Positions 36,401-49,500 of a stretch of DNA of 64,000 nucleotides are shown here, in pieces. Under the pieces are notes generated by a model that did no database searches, was not told where the DNA came from, and worked only from the letters and a program-made list of their open reading frames with translations. The stretch comes from Eretmocerus hayati (taxonomy: Eukaryota; Arthropoda; Insecta; Hymenoptera; Aphelinidae): NCBI GenBank assembly GCA_029851415.1, contig CM056741.1, positions 83,776,282 through 83,840,281 on the forward strand. The letters are read 5' to 3'. Position 1 is the stretch's first letter. Every line of letters begins with the position of its first letter. The position numbers and the translations under genes were made by a program.

Positions 36401-38159
36401 GTAATTGATCATTCGGCTCATTTCAATTTTGCAATCAAGTTAAGAAAAAAAAAAATTTTCTTTCATTCTCTATTGTACATTTTTCTCACTTCAAACAAAC
36501 TACTTCGATTGTCAATTTACCTTAACATAAAAAACTTAAAAATCATTTCCTCATTTTTACTATCAACTCCTTATTCTTGGCTCTCCTGTCAAATACTTTC
36601 CATTTAAAATTTCTTGTAAGCAATCTACTTTCAATTAATTCCACGTGTGCGATTCATTGTTCATCCGGAGATACATTGGTCCCCGTCGGAGCTTTTTACC
36701 GTTTTTTCCATTTCTTTGAAATTTCCATAATTTATCTCTGATCTTTTAAATTTTTAGCGACTGATCAGAAATTAACCTCAAAAACCTTATGGGGAATTGG
36801 GGATGTGCCCTAATGTCAATGATATTTGGACCAAAATTCTGAATCACTTCTTACTCTTCGAATTGACTAAATACGACTTCTCTAAGAAATAAATAGCAGT
36901 AGAAATTGTGTCCCCGATCTCACATTTCATATTTTTCTAGGTGCAGCGATATGTGTGGTTCCTGTTGTGTAAAATTCGTTTGCATGTAAATGACTTCACG
37001 AGGAATCAAATATTACCTAAATCTATAGACACGTATTCTGAAGTTGTTGTGAACAACTCAATTTTTTTCATAGACAAGTACATCAATTTTGTATTTTTGG
37101 TAATGTGACAGTTTTATAGTGATTTGATCTATTCATTTTCTCTTTTCTTTCAGGTGGCTTTTTTCATGTGTGTGACTAGAATGACCGTCTAATATCATCT
37201 TCAAATTTTAATTTCTTTCATTGTTTCGATTGATCATATACGACAACTATATTTGACCTAAAATTTCAGCTTTTCTCGTGTAACTCAATTTTGAATTTTT
37301 CTTCCCACAAGATATTCCGTACTGTATCTACATCTTGTAACAACTTGAATAGATATTATTTGAAATTGGTGTTCACTCAGATTCCTTCTTCCATGTCTTT
37401 ATGATTTTGTCTTTTTGGCTCCAAAAATATTCCAACACGTCCATAACTTTTCCTGAGAATTTTCGATTCGTTGCTATGTAATTTCGGTGACTGTGTTCGC
37501 TGATTTGACACCTTTTCATCTTTCATTTTACTCATTTATATTGTTGATAAAATTTTGCTATTTTGCAAGTAATGAAAATTTTCGTGATCGGAATTCAATC
37601 TGTTTCTCACCATGTCTAATTTACTTTTTGTCTTTCAAAATCTCATCTTACGTATCTTATGAGCTCATAAAATTCTTCATTAGTCAAACGTTCAAGCTTT
37701 GTCTTTCTGTTATTTTGTGATTGCCTCAGTCACTCAGACTGGTACCCATAACCATTCTTTATTCGTGTATTGTAGCCTCATTTTTTCAACTAAATTGTGT
37801 GTTCATTATAGCGGAACAAATATCAACAAAAATTTTACCTTGATCTTTTCTTTCTGAAAAATTAGTTCACAATCCATTTTTCATGCCAACAAAAATCATG
37901 TCAATATGAAATATCGTTTTGCGTTTCTTCGTTCAATCTGTCATAGTCACACAGACCAAGAGTACCGGTACGACACACGCCACCGTACTCAATGACACAT
38001 GAACTTGAGATACGATACGACACACGCACCGATCTCTTGATCACACAGATCCGAGTTTGATACCACACAGTTATCAACCTCGTTGTCAATGAAACTTCTG
38101 AGTATAATACCACACAAGTATTTCTGTACTGTGAGTGAACTGAAAATAGACGTTTATGT
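33412..38159. other. Non-coding interior of the LTR element, 4.7 kb
   Basis: Very A/T-rich without protease, reverse transcriptase or integrase motifs in any frame. A GC-rich island at 34605-34745 contains CAAGATGGCG and is followed by AGTCTGAG|GTATGTATG, a plausible plus-strand splice donor; an acceptor-like CCTTTTTTAG lies at 36034-36043. This could be captured host promoter/exon sequence, but no coding content supports it. Confidence 0.5.
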
Positions 38160-38915
38160 TTATTCGACTTTGCGTACGCAAGGAACTTTACACTCATGTG
38201 CGAGGTGGTCTTTCTTCCTGCACCTGTAACACAGTCTTCCTTTTTTCTTACGTCTTTCATTGAGCTTTGTAGTATAAACGGAAAGTAATGATTCGGATTC
38301 TTTACCATGTAAATCGTCATAATCTCTCAATTTCCTTTCAATTTTCAGAGCAGCATTTATAGCTTCGTCCAAAGAACTGTAGTCACTATCGTTCATCTGG
38401 TAGAAATATCGATAACTCAAGCCTCTTATAAATTGTTGAATTGTAATTTTGTTCACAACTTCTTGAGCTCCGATCCTAGATCTCTCATCAAATTCATCGC
38501 CAATCAGGTCCAATATATCATTTTGTACTTTGAGGATTTTATGTGCGTATGCAAAAACTGACTCACCCTCGTTTTTCACAATCTTAGACAACTCAAGTAG
38601 CAAATTTGAATAAGTTTTATTTGGACCATAGTTTCTTTTGAGAATATGAAATAATTCATGTATAGAATCACACGCGTACGCTTCGATACAGATCTGCGCT
38701 TCTCCTATAATTTTTGATTTGACAACGTGTATAAAAAGTGATTTATCTGTGTTCTCGAGTAATTGTTCGAATTCTGTGCATTGTCGAATGAATGAAGAAA
38801 CAGGTATATTTTTCCCATCAAATGTTGGTAATATTTTCAGAATTTCAGATATGGTAGATTTCCCGATACCAGTAGTCGGAATATTTTGTGTTTTCGAAGT
38901 CCTTGAATATCTCAT
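38160..38915 (-). CDS. Gag-like protein with zinc knuckle
   Basis: About 252 residues from the ATG of MRYSRTSKTQNIP; the longer frame starts at GTG. The capsid-like region contains LPTFDGKNIPVSSFIRQCTEF, typical of arthropod gag, with helices following. A CCHC zinc knuckle CYRCRKKDHLAHEC (C-x2-C-x4-H-x4-C) near the C-terminus binds RNA for packaging. The frame is intact, but no pol follows, so mobility would need a partner element. Confidence 0.85.
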   Translation of the reverse strand: MRYSRTSKTQNIPTTGIGKSTISEILKILPTFDGKNIPVSSFIRQCTEFEQLLENTDKSLFIHVVKSKIIGEAQICIEAYACDSIHELFHILKRNYGPNKTYSNLLLELSKIVKNEGESVFAYAHKILKVQNDILDLIGDEFDERSRIGAQEVVNKITIQQFIRGLSYRYFYQMNDSDYSSLDEAINAALKIERKLRDYDDLHGKESESLLSVYTTKLNERRKKKGRLCYRCRKKDHLAHECKVPCVRKVE

Positions 38916-40084
38916 TGTTGCTATATTATTTACCAAAATGTTCACCTCTCAAATTTTATTCTATCAATACTCTTCCTGAATTTGGATATGAAAATCGTTC
39001 ATGTAATCTAGTTCTAAATTTGTCAATTTCTTCTTGTGAATTCGTTATGGAACACTGCCAATTCCAATCTCCAGCCTTCAATTAAAATATGTCATAAAAA
39101 TCGAGACAATATTCTTTTCAAATTTTTTTCTCAAAATTCCGATGAAAATTCAAACATCTTCACATTAGGTCAAATCTAAACATTCCAATTTTCTCAAAAC
39201 TTTCCTTCTGAACACGCAATAGAATACTGCCAATTTCGATTCCCTATTCTCAATTCCAAAATTTGATCAAAATCGGAAAAATTCTAAAAATTTTCTCAAA
39301 ATTTCAGATAAAAAATTGGAAGATTCTCACAATAATCTAAATCTGGACATTTCACTTAGTTCCAAAAATATTTCTCCGAGTTGAATCACCTCAAATATAT
39401 ATATATCACCTATAGGTAACTCGTGTATAAAACGAATGAATATATCACTCAGCCCGGCACAAAGTCAATCATCCTTCTATCGGTTCAACCACTTAATAAA
39501 TAGTACTTATCAGTTCAAAAATTGTTTCCAGTAATGCGCGTCGAATTTCTCAACCGTTGTTTGCAGTTTTTTCAATCAGCAATTCGTCAAGTTAGATGAG
39601 TGTTTCGATGTATGCACCGCCACTGGACAGATGTGTCCACGGAATACCAGCCGATTCACAACTTTTTCAAGCCACAACCATCGTCCCACATAACTTATAA
39701 TTCACAGTTCAAGACAGGCCATTCACTATCACTTTTGACACTTTGGTGATGAGTAATCACTCCTCTTGTTCTGAAAACTGCAAAAATCGATGACTGCAAC
39801 TCTGCTTATCCAATAAAACAGCAATCCGAATAGAAATGTAATATCTCCAAAATTTCTTTCCGATGGTTACAGGATTCGCCAGCTGCGAGTTCCTGCTGGT
39901 CCGTCGATCTGGGATAGCAATCAGGATTTGGTTCCTGCAAGCGAATGCTTCGCTCGGAAATTCTCAGCTTTTTCCAGAAAATTTTCGAGAAAAAGTTTTT
40001 TTTTTTTCGAAAAATTTTCAAAAAATTTCCACAAAATTATTTCCTCAAAATTTTGGAAAAACTGCTAACACTTGATTTTCACTG

Positions 40085-40113
40085 CCTTGTAACCCAACAC
40101 CGCTGTCACCAGT
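40085..40113 (-). other. Primer-binding-site-like sequence
   Basis: Directly inside the 5' LTR the minus strand reads ACTGGTGACAGCGGTGTTGG. The TGG start matches complementarity to a tRNA CCA end. I could not assign the tRNA. Confidence 0.5.
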
Positions 40114-40541
40114 TGTAATGATTTGAATATGTGGGTTGTTGGTGATTATTCGGGTTGAACAGTGAATAAGTAAGTCTCCGACTTGAGAGAAAGATGCGTG
40201 TTTATTCGACAGAGTGTCGCAGGTTTTGGGTTGGAATACAAACGTTGAATGCCCCGAATCGTCCGGGTGCACCCTTTATATAAACTTGAAATTAGTGACC
40301 TATATACATCGAATCCTCGGACACTTGCATATTACATCAATGAATATAGCACATCATCTAATAAGCCCGTGCTATATGATAGGTATATCTGTATTCATGT
40401 TCTGTCCAATATGCATAGTGTGAATGTGGTGTAGATAGGTATAGTCTATTTGGGCTCGAGCGGACAAGTATAACTGTATCTATTATTGGAGTGCGGCTCG
40501 GCGTGTTTCATCAGTATATAGCCATATACTAATACGTTACA
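40114..40541 (-). repeat. 5' LTR
   Basis: 428 bp, the pair of 32967-33394. Confidence 0.92.
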
Positions 40542-40681
40542 CTCACGGAGCTGGTCTGCCATCTATTGCGACACCCGACAACTAATAATTTTTCTCATTA
40601 ATTAATTTTCAATTTATTTCATTTATCTACAAATGCACCGAGTCGCGAATAGTGATGCGGTACCCCACACCTAGCACCAGT

Positions 40682-40938
40682 TGTCACGTGGGAATTTGTG
40701 GAAAGTTGATAAACTCGTGAAAAAGTAAGCGATCGATTTTACATGGAAACCGCGGAGATTCGAACCCAGAACCTTCGACTTCACGATATCCATGTGTCCC
40801 GGAAACCAAGCGTCCGAACCACTGGACCACGACCGCCTATTCTTCCGTCGTCTCATCGGCTTACACCTCCAGAGATAGAATCCGAAGATGCCCGCGTTGC
40901 ACTTATTCGAGGCTCGGCGCGTAGTGACATACGTCACA
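40682..40938 (-). mobile_element. tRNA-derived SINE, copy 2
   Basis: Same 257-bp unit as 32561-32817, with A and B boxes on the minus strand. The two copies have the same orientation and lie on either side of the LTR element, but the sequence between SINE and LTR differs on the two sides. Confidence 0.65.
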
Positions 40939-41517
40939 GGACTTACGAACCTTTGCTTTTCTCATAGTAGTGGGATTAGAATGTGGGGAAAAATACTTCC
41001 GCGGCCATAGCTGACAAGGTCCACTTCACCATGCCTAACCGCTCAGTCCCTTCCTGGGAGACTCGATTCCAAATCCGCGGGGATCCTTCGCACGTAGCAT
41101 TTTGCGATGACTGTGAAAAATTTTTCGATCAATTTATTGTTTGTCTTGAATCATTTTTACAGCAATATCGCACTGCAAAAGACTAGAAACTACTCTCAAC
41201 ACTAGAATCTTCTCCTCTTGGAGGTCCTCCTGTAACAAAATAGGAGTGACGACTTTTCCCGAGAAGTAATTAGGGTATTTTTCAGTAAATACCTTCAATA
41301 TTTACAAGATAGATCGTTTCACATCAATCCGAAAGCGACGAGCAACCACGCGATTGTTGAATGAACAAAAAATACTGCAGGAGCTTGGTAAATTTCTTGC
41401 ACTGGTCCTGTTGTTCCTTTGACTCTCATTCTGGACCCTATTTTTTCACATATCTGGACTCATTATCTTCTGACTCTTCGAAAATATACGAAAATTCATC
41501 ATACACAATTTTTCATA

Positions 41518-42304
41518 CAGTGGAACTCCGTTAATTCGAACCTCTATGATCTACGGAAAAAACTTCGAGTTAGCGGAAATTCAAATTACCGGAGATCCAA
41601 GTTATCGCTTGAGTTTCAAATGATTCCGAGTTCAAGAAGGTTTTGTAAATATGAGTCCCCTTCCTCGTAAATCAGTAAGGGACTAAAAACCACCCAAATT
41701 TCATGACAGAACGAGAACAGATCCGGGTAATTTCTTTAGGATAACAATCATACTTGACGTGAATGATTCTCTCCTGAATCAAGTTTCGAGCGATCTACTT
41801 ACAAACAGCGTCTCCAACCCTTATTTTTGCTGAGTTTACATCATCAAAATTCATATCCGACTCCCCAAAAAGAGAGCTGATGGCATGGACAGCATATTCC
41901 ACTCCCCATCATAATGTGTGCTATCGTTAAAATGATCAAAACCACCGTCACCTCCATCATCCAAACTAACCTAGATAATATACGTATCCTTCAAGCTCTC
42001 GATGACTTCAATGTCAATCATCAACCCAGTTACGACAAATTCTTCAGCACTCTGCGTCCTTGTTTCCTTCTTCTCATTTGCAGCTCGGATCATTTTCAGT
42101 TAATCCGCCACTTTTAGAGTTCTCAAATTGCGTTTACTGCTTCTCATCGTCACTCAAAGTTTACCAAGAACTTCGAGTCAGCGAGCTCCATGAAAGCCTA
42201 TTATGAAATTTCGAGTTACGAAAGTTGAGTCAAGATCCGGACTAGGCATTTAAAGTTGTCGAGACTTTTGAGTAAGCGGAGTTCGAGTTAACGAAGTTTC
42301 ACTG
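41518..42304. mobile_element. pogo/Tigger-like non-autonomous element
   Basis: The ends are CAGTGGAACTCCGTTAATTCGA and its diverged inverse ending TTAACGAAGTTTCACTG. CAGTGGAAC is the hallmark terminus of pogo/Tigger elements. The left flank is TA; the right flank is TT, so the TA duplication is mutated. The interior holds no intact transposase. Confidence 0.6.
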
Positions 42305-42479
42305 TTTCACTCACTTGAGACTCATCATGTAGAAACATCGAAAGAGACGGGAAATTGCGGCATAGACAACTTCTTACCTCTTATCCACGATGGAAATATT
42401 GGAATAATTGACTTTCTTTCAAAAATTCACCGACGAAAGACTTTTATTCCCTTTCAAAAATGATTTTAAACTAAACTCT

Positions 42480-43560
42480 AGACTAATTGATCGCTTCTCT
42501 CTTTCATTTGTACCATATTTCTCGACATGGATGTTGGAAAGTCGAAGGCGATCGATATGCTTTGCGAGAAGATAATTCGACGCTCGAGCGGTAGTCGACA
42601 CTTTCTGCAATAACATTCTTTCCGAAGCCCATGAAAGAGTCAGGCGGATGTGATCTCAAGTTCTTAGCGCTTTTCCTCTTCTTGTCCAAAGAGCTCTCTT
42701 GCCAATGACAAAAGTACAGATACAAACGGAGGCTTGTCTCCTGATATTGGGAGACGCGACAAGATCATCCGATCCCCGAGTAGTAGTCGATGCTCTTGAC
42801 AATTTGATGCGGTGCGGAAATTCCCGGATTTCAATCAAACCCTAGAGCAAAGTGGGTTCTTTGGAAAATGAAAGAGGAAAAGTCCTGGATATTTGAGATT
42901 GAATCCGCATAATTTTCTCATCCGCATTGGAGAGAATGTTATTCCAGAAAGTGTCGACTACCACTCGAGCATCGAGTCACCTTCTCGCGTACACCAATTC
43001 TCAGAAATCGATCGCCATCAACTTTTCAACATCCACGTCAAGAAAAATGGCGAAGATGGATGGGGAGAACGATCAATTAGTTTGGAGTTCGAGTCGAATA
43101 CGCGAAGTCTTGAATCTGCTTTGAATTGTAGGGAGCGTTGACCACCGCTCGAGCATTGAATTATATTTACGTGGACCCAAAGTTTCAGAAGTCGATCGCA
43201 AACGGCTCCTCAACGACCATATAGTAGAAAATGTTGCAAAAGAAGATAAGCAGTGATCGATTGCTTCGAGATTCGATTTGACGCCGGAATTTCTCACATC
43301 TGCATCGAATTGTGGAGAGCGTCGATTAACACTCGAGCATAGAATCATCTTCCCATGTACACCGATTTTGAATAAGCGATCGCCATCGACTTCTCTCATC
43401 AACGTGAAGAAAAATGCAGAAATTTGAGGAGCGAAACGATCTATCACTCTGGAGATCGATTCGAATCCGCAATTTCGTACATTTGCACTGAATCATAGAG
43501 AGCGTCGAATACCGCTCGAGCATCCAATCGTCTTCTCTCAAACCTCTATCGCTTTTTTTG
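42480..43560. repeat. Minisatellite of 184-188-bp units with an internal inversion
   Basis: Direct units carry GTCGA(C/T)(T)ACC(G)CTCGAGCAT-like boxes at about 42950, 43138, 43322 and 43504. Two units at about 42580 and 42775 have the same box inverted (GAGCGGTAGTCGAC). The array therefore changes orientation near 42860. Confidence 0.7.
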
Positions 43561-44117
43561 AAGAGGAAGCTTTGTTCTCAACCCAAAGAAAATTCGATCA
43601 AATTTTTCATTAAAACCAACACATTCTTCAACAAAATCCATTACATCTAAAAAAGCCTCAGACCATTCTTCTCGTCTAACCAGAATCTATCAATTGCAGG
43701 TAATACTTTTCCTCCTAATGTCCTTCCAAATCTGCAAGAGATTCATCTTCGCACCCCGTCGTCCGTGTTTGTGTGTGTCTTATTTGATACAGGACACACT
43801 TTCTCTTTTACTGCTCATCTTGTCAACTTTTGGCTTCGTAGAAGTTGTACAGAATCCAATTCCTGAGAGCCCAGTAATTTGGCTGCTTTCGGCTCCCAGT
43901 CAAATTTGATCCATGGGCTTTTCCAAGCAAAAGTGCTTGAATTTTGACTTCTCACAGAGTACTTTTAGTGGCGAATTTCAAAGATGAAGTGAACTATTCC
44001 AATTTTGCCATTGTGAATAAGGGGTGAGAAGTTGTCTAAGCCGCAGTTTCTCGTCTCTTTCTATATTTCTTCATGATTAGTCTGAAGAGGTGAGTCATAT
44101 AAAAAAATGTGTAGGAT
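43561..44117. other. Unassigned between minisatellite and right arm
   Basis: No gene or recognisable element end. Confidence 0.5.
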
Positions 44118-44575
44118 GAATTTTCGTGTTCTTTGGAGAGTTACAAAATAATGAGCCCACTCGTGTGAAGAAGTAGGATCCACAATGGATAGTCAAAGGA
44201 ACAACGGGACCAGTGCGAAAAATTTACCAAGTTCCTGCGATATCTTTTGTTTACTCAACAATCTCACAGTGGTTGCTCATTGCTTCTGGATCGATTGGGT
44301 ACTGAGTCATAGATATTGAAGGGATTTGCTGGAAACTACCCCAGTTATTCCTCGGGAAAAGGCATCACTCCTATTTGGTTACAGAAGGACCACAAAAAAG
44401 GAGAGAATGACAATGTTGAGAGTGCTTTCTAGCTTTTTCCAGTGCGATATTGCAGAAAAATTATACATGACAAACCATAAATTGATCGAACAACCTTGTA
44501 CATACATCGCAAAATGCTACGTCCGAAGAATTCCCGCGGATTTCGAATTGAGCCTTATAGAAATTCGTGAGAAAA

Positions 44576-45229
44576 CGCACGAGTCTAGTTAGGGAGACGA
44601 TTTTTATCAATTTGCAACATCAGCCCGATCATTTCCTAACTGAACTCACTCAATTTTTCACCAATCTTCCTGAATCTTGTAATTGTTCTTAAGAAGGGAA
44701 AGAATAACCTAATCTGAATCGCATGCACAGAAAAATCCTCTGCACCAAAACTACGCAGATCGTTCTTATACCGTCGTTTATCACCGTATGATGATGCACT
44801 ATTCATACGCCCGACATTTATTGTGCTGATATAGCCGTATAAGAAACATCTGCAGGGCTGAATCACTAAGCGACCACGAGGTCGAGGTCAACATGTCGAC
44901 TGCTACAGATGCACGTGTGCTTGGAACGCCTACGCGTTTACAGCTTTGCCACCGCTGCTGTAGCTTACATACGACACGTCTCATGAAAACACTCAATTAC
45001 ACTTGATCGAAACTGAAAAACGAATACACGCACGAATTGGCCTCTTACATTTTCCTAATTACCTCAAAGAAAGCTTCGGCAAATTCTAGCAAATGTAGAT
45101 AAGTATTGTGCAATTGAAAGAAAAATTTCCAAAAATCCTTTTCATCTTATGCGAATTGTGTGGAAAGCGTCGACTGTATCCCCGTGACGTCACACGATGC
45201 AAGTTATTCGACTCCCCGACCATTTGCGC
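44576..45229. other. Unassigned
   Basis: No convincing frame. A GTGACGTCACAC palindrome lies at 45184-45195. Confidence 0.5.
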
Positions 45230-45425
45230 GAGATAAATAGTATATTACGCAACGATGTCGAAAAGTTGGATTTACGCACGAGTGAAAATCTTTACACACG
45301 AGTGCGTAAAGTATCTCAACAGTGCGTAAAGATTCACATCTCGGGTGTAAAGTTTTTCCGAGTGCGGAAACCTTTCGACAGAGTTGCGTACGATATTTTT
45401 CGAAATTTTGTGCGGAAAGTTAGTA
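45230..45425. repeat. Foldback palindrome of the TGCGTAAAG family
   Basis: It begins ATAGTATATTACGCAAC and ends with a diverged inverse (GTTGCGTACGATATTT). Inside, GTGCGTAAAG/TTTACGCAC motifs alternate on both strands. Related palindromes lie at 51205-51360 and 57186-57727. Confidence 0.65.
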
Positions 45426-46585
45426 TTCTGTCAGTCACCCCATACGCCAGTAATCAAATCGTGATCGGGGCAGGTGGAGGAAGATGGAGTAGAGCGGGGT
45501 CCAGGGGTGGTAGCCCCTGGTGGGGGTTCGGGGGGCGGAGCCCTCCGACTGAAAAAAAATTCTGAAAATGTATCAGAAAAAGATCTTTTGTTTGATATAT
45601 CATATGTTACCGCATAGTTTGGAAATATCCATGTCAATTCTCAAAAGTACTAATAGTGGAAAAGATCCGAAGTATGTAAGTTCATAAGATATTATCAGTT
45701 CTGAATTTCGAGGAAAATTATTATAGAGTTTTATTAATATCGTCAAGGACGGGCAAAAATAAATCAACGGGTTGATGAAATAATATGCTATTTCTATGGT
45801 TCAATAGAAAGAACTTGGACGATTATAATGATAATAATAATGTTCTGAATACACGGGATAGAAAGCGATTTCGAAAGAAGAGAACCTATGGATTCTTTCT
45901 TATAAACAAATATGAATACATCACCGACACTCTTTATTGAGGCGAAGTATCCGAAGAGTGAATTTACATTCCCTTTGGACGTACGGTCCAAGGTAGATTT
46001 CAAACCACCGAAACCGCGGTGGAAGCACTCCAAAAAGCTCTCAGTCGTATATATTGTATTGAAGTCAATTAAATTCATTGGGGCGAAGCCCCTTTCCTTA
46101 CCGCGACTCAAACCAGCTTTTTCGCACCTTTATTTGAAGAAACTACTGAACCGATCTTTACCAAATTTTACATACATGTTCGGGGCATACCCAAGGGTGC
46201 ATATCTCCAGAATCGCAGTGGTCCAATGGCTCAAATTTGAAAGAGCGTCATGAATGTGAAATATGCATTAAAGACATAGCAGACTATAGCAGACCGCTGT
46301 CCTCGGTGTCTCTCTCTTCTCATATTCGCGTTGCTGCACGGCTCGCTGTTTCGCGGCACTACCACTAGGTGGCAACGCTCAACCTCGCCCGCTCACTAAC
46401 GAAAAGCAATAGTGCGGAAACGAAAGTAGGCTCTGCAGCAACCATAAATCACTACGTTGTATCCTGCGTCACCAGTCCCCGTGGCTGTTGCTGGTGCTAG
46501 GAAATCGTGTATACCACTTAGGTAATCCTGCCGTGTAACCGCTTGATCAAGTCCCTTTTCGAACTGACGAAAACATAAGTCGACA
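45426..46585. other. Upstream region of the Helitron gene; no other gene supported
   Basis: An open frame at 45912-46253 has no recognisable domain. A GC-rich stretch at 46290-46500 may be the Helitron promoter or leader. I could not fix the 5' Helitron end. Confidence 0.5.
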
Positions 46586-49500
46586 ATGCCTCCACGCAGA
46601 CGTCGCGGAGCTGGCGCATTGGGCCGTCATTCTCGCTTCCAGCGTTACCGTGCTTCACTCCATGTCGATGAGGCAGAATTAGCAGATGCGATACCTGACA
46701 TCCGTCAAATTCCACCCCCTGAGAATCGCACTAATGGTGCATATCGCTCACTCCAAGTCGAATTTGAGCATTCTCTCGAAATGCTAGAGCTGTATTCTTG
46801 CAGCAATTGCGGCAGAACTTTGTTACAAGATCGAGAATTTGTACTCTGTCCACCATGCAAGAAAAATCCGGCAAAGTTTACTGCATCCAACAATATGGAT
46901 CCGGGAGAAGTGCCGGATGAGCTCCGAAATCTCACTCACGTTGAGCAGCTTTTAATTGCCAGGGTCCAGCCAGTAATTCGAGTCTATCGGATAAATTGTC
47001 GTGGTAACCCTGGCCAATATGCCTACAAGGGGAATATTATCAATATAGGTCAAGATATCACTGAGATTGCTGATCATTTGCCCCGAGTACCATCATCTTT
47101 GGATGTCGTGGTCGTTAGACGTGGCTCAGTCCCAGAGCATCGTGATTTTCATGTTAGGCGTGAAAAAGTCACCACCGCGCTGAGATTTTTGAAATCAAAT
47201 AATCCGTATTTTGCTGACATCCATATAAATGAAGATCATCTTTCACAATTACCTCTGGATGGTAATATTTCTGATCAAGTACGGGAGGTTGAGGTCCCAG
47301 AGATAGTCGATGGAGATGGGGAAGTCGAAGATAATGACCAAATATATGAAAGTGTTATTCCCAACGATATACGACTTCAAGAGATTGAGCGTATCCAAGA
47401 TGCTGTTAATGATGTAATATCATGGCCACGAGCAACTGATGTTATCAACGAATTTACTTGTGAAGGGTATGTTTCAATGGCTTTTCCTGCATTGCTTCCT
47501 CGCGGATCTGCAGAAATGAATGATTTTTCGCGCCCCAATAACATGAAAGTCACTCTCCTAGAATATTTCAAATTCTTGATGCAGTACAAGGATAAACGCT
47601 TCGCTCAAGATCCTAGATTCCGCTATTTTGCTATGAATACTGTTCAACGGCATGATGCATTGAAGAGAGGGACTGTTTTTGCCAAGAAATCGGCATTCAA
47701 TGGGACTGTGCAAGAGCTCAGAGATTCAATGGCAAACAATCCGCAAATAGTAAGAAGCCTGTATTATTGGTGTGCGAAGGTGAGGGGTTCCAATTCTTAC
47801 TGGTTCCAAAGGAAAAGCGAATTACAGTGTATGATAGATCAACTTTATGAAGATCATGGAATCTTGCCAACAGCATTTTTCACTTTGAGTGCTGCAGACT
47901 TATGGTGGCCTGATCTAGCTAGGCTCATAGGATGTCAATTTGAGCGAGAAGAGCTTCTGAGTGAGAGCCAGATTGCGCAACAGAGGCAGAGACTCGTCAA
48001 TGAAAATCCGTTGATTGTTGAAGAGTATTTCACATTCAGAGCGACAATTTTCGTCAACAAAGTGATAGCCAAACGGTATGATGTCATCGACAAGTGGTTC
48101 CGTTTTGAGTTCCAACATCGTGGATCATGTCATCTCCACGGTCTGCTATGGATCGCTGGTGCCCCTGATTACAAGCATTTCGATGATGCTTCAGAACATG
48201 AGTTACTTGAGATAAAAAGTTTCTACGACCAACTTGTGAGTGCTGTTATTCCATTACAAAATATTCCACCCGCAGCAAAGCATCCATCACGGATTCGGTC
48301 CACCGATGTTGAGATTGACAACGAACAATCTGTTTCGGAGCTCTTGAATCGATTTCAACGTCATACTCGATGTACTAAGGGATATTGTTTGAAGTGGGAT
48401 GGAAACAAATTCGTGTGCCGTTTCAACTATCCAAAGCCATTACAGGTCGAGTCCACTCTAACAAGAAATGACAAAGGGCGATGGGTGTATACTCCGGCAA
48501 GAAACGATGAGAAACTGAATCAATTCAACCCATTCATAGCCCAAACGTGGAGAGCTAACACTGACTTCCAAATCATTACGTCGTACAGAGCTTTGATTAG
48601 TTACGTGGCAAAATACGCATCAAAATCTGAGCCTGCCTCCAAGACTTTGCTCGAGATGTTCGAAGAAATCGTCCAGTCCAGAGAGGCAACAGATGAGTCT
48701 TCTAAAGCTTACACCAGCCTGATGATGCGGGTAATAGGTGAGCGAGATATTGGTGCATGTGAATCTTGCCATATCCTCATGAGCCTACCATTATTCCATT
48801 CCTCAAGAAGTTTTCAAGTACTGACCATCAAACTGGATGATTTCATTGCTGTTCAAGGTAGTGAACATGAGGCCACTAGCACATCTTTCATTGACTTCTA
48901 CACAAAACGACCTCAGAACATGGAGAATACGAACCTACTTGAATTCTCAAAAAAGTATAATAAAGGTGTTCAAGGTAGGATTGTGATTTGTAGAAAAAAT
49001 AAGATAGTCCAGATATACCCCAAGGTAGATGGCCGGACGGATGAACTCAGCATCGAGTTAGCCGCAAAGCAACATTTGATGCTAAAGAAACCTTGGAGAA
49101 CTGAACGAGACTTAAAAGATGATAACCAAACTTGGAAATCTGCCTTGGAAGGAAGTGAATTGGTTCCACGACAACTAGCAGACTCACAATTGGACTCTGA
49201 TGTATCTTCTGATGAAGAACTGCATCACCAACATGGTGAAAATTTTGACACGATCATGAATGATAGAGATTGGGTCGCCATCGCTGGAGTTATGCCAAAT
49301 GATTTGCCACCTCACGTTCTCCTCGGCAATAGAGATATGGACGTACATCACGATTGGGGACAAGCATTTCATACTTACGAGAATATCAAAAATAACCTCG
49401 ACTTTATCGAAAGGTGCAAAGTTATTGATGAATCTCGAAATGAAACATATGAGTCTCCGAACATCGAGTTCAATGAAGAACAGACGAAAGTCCTTTCATT

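Larger units (their letters stand above)
32967..40541 (-). mobile_element. LTR retrotransposon, gag-only, 7.6 kb
   Basis: Two 428-bp LTRs (TGTAATG to GTTACA) differ at two sites that I can see. They are flanked by the 4-bp duplication CTCA (32963-32966 and 40542-40545). The element reads on the minus strand: 5' LTR 40541-40114, PBS-like sequence, gag at 38915-38160, polypurine tract at 33411-33395, 3' LTR. There is no pol anywhere in the 4.8 kb after gag, so it is a non-autonomous but recently inserted copy. Confidence 0.9.
41040..44575. repeat. Long inverted repeat with about 470-bp arms
   Basis: The left arm 41040-41505 is the reverse complement of about 44118-44570, moderately diverged. 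Both contain GGAACAACGGGACCAGTGC-type and GCAAAATGCTACGT-type segments. The arms enclose the pogo-like element and the minisatellite. No transposase was found. Confidence 0.7.

Noticed and set aside
37901..38320. Frame overlapping the end of gag as pol
   Set aside because: No protease or reverse transcriptase motif; it overlaps gag in another frame and has cysteine/serine-rich shadow composition.
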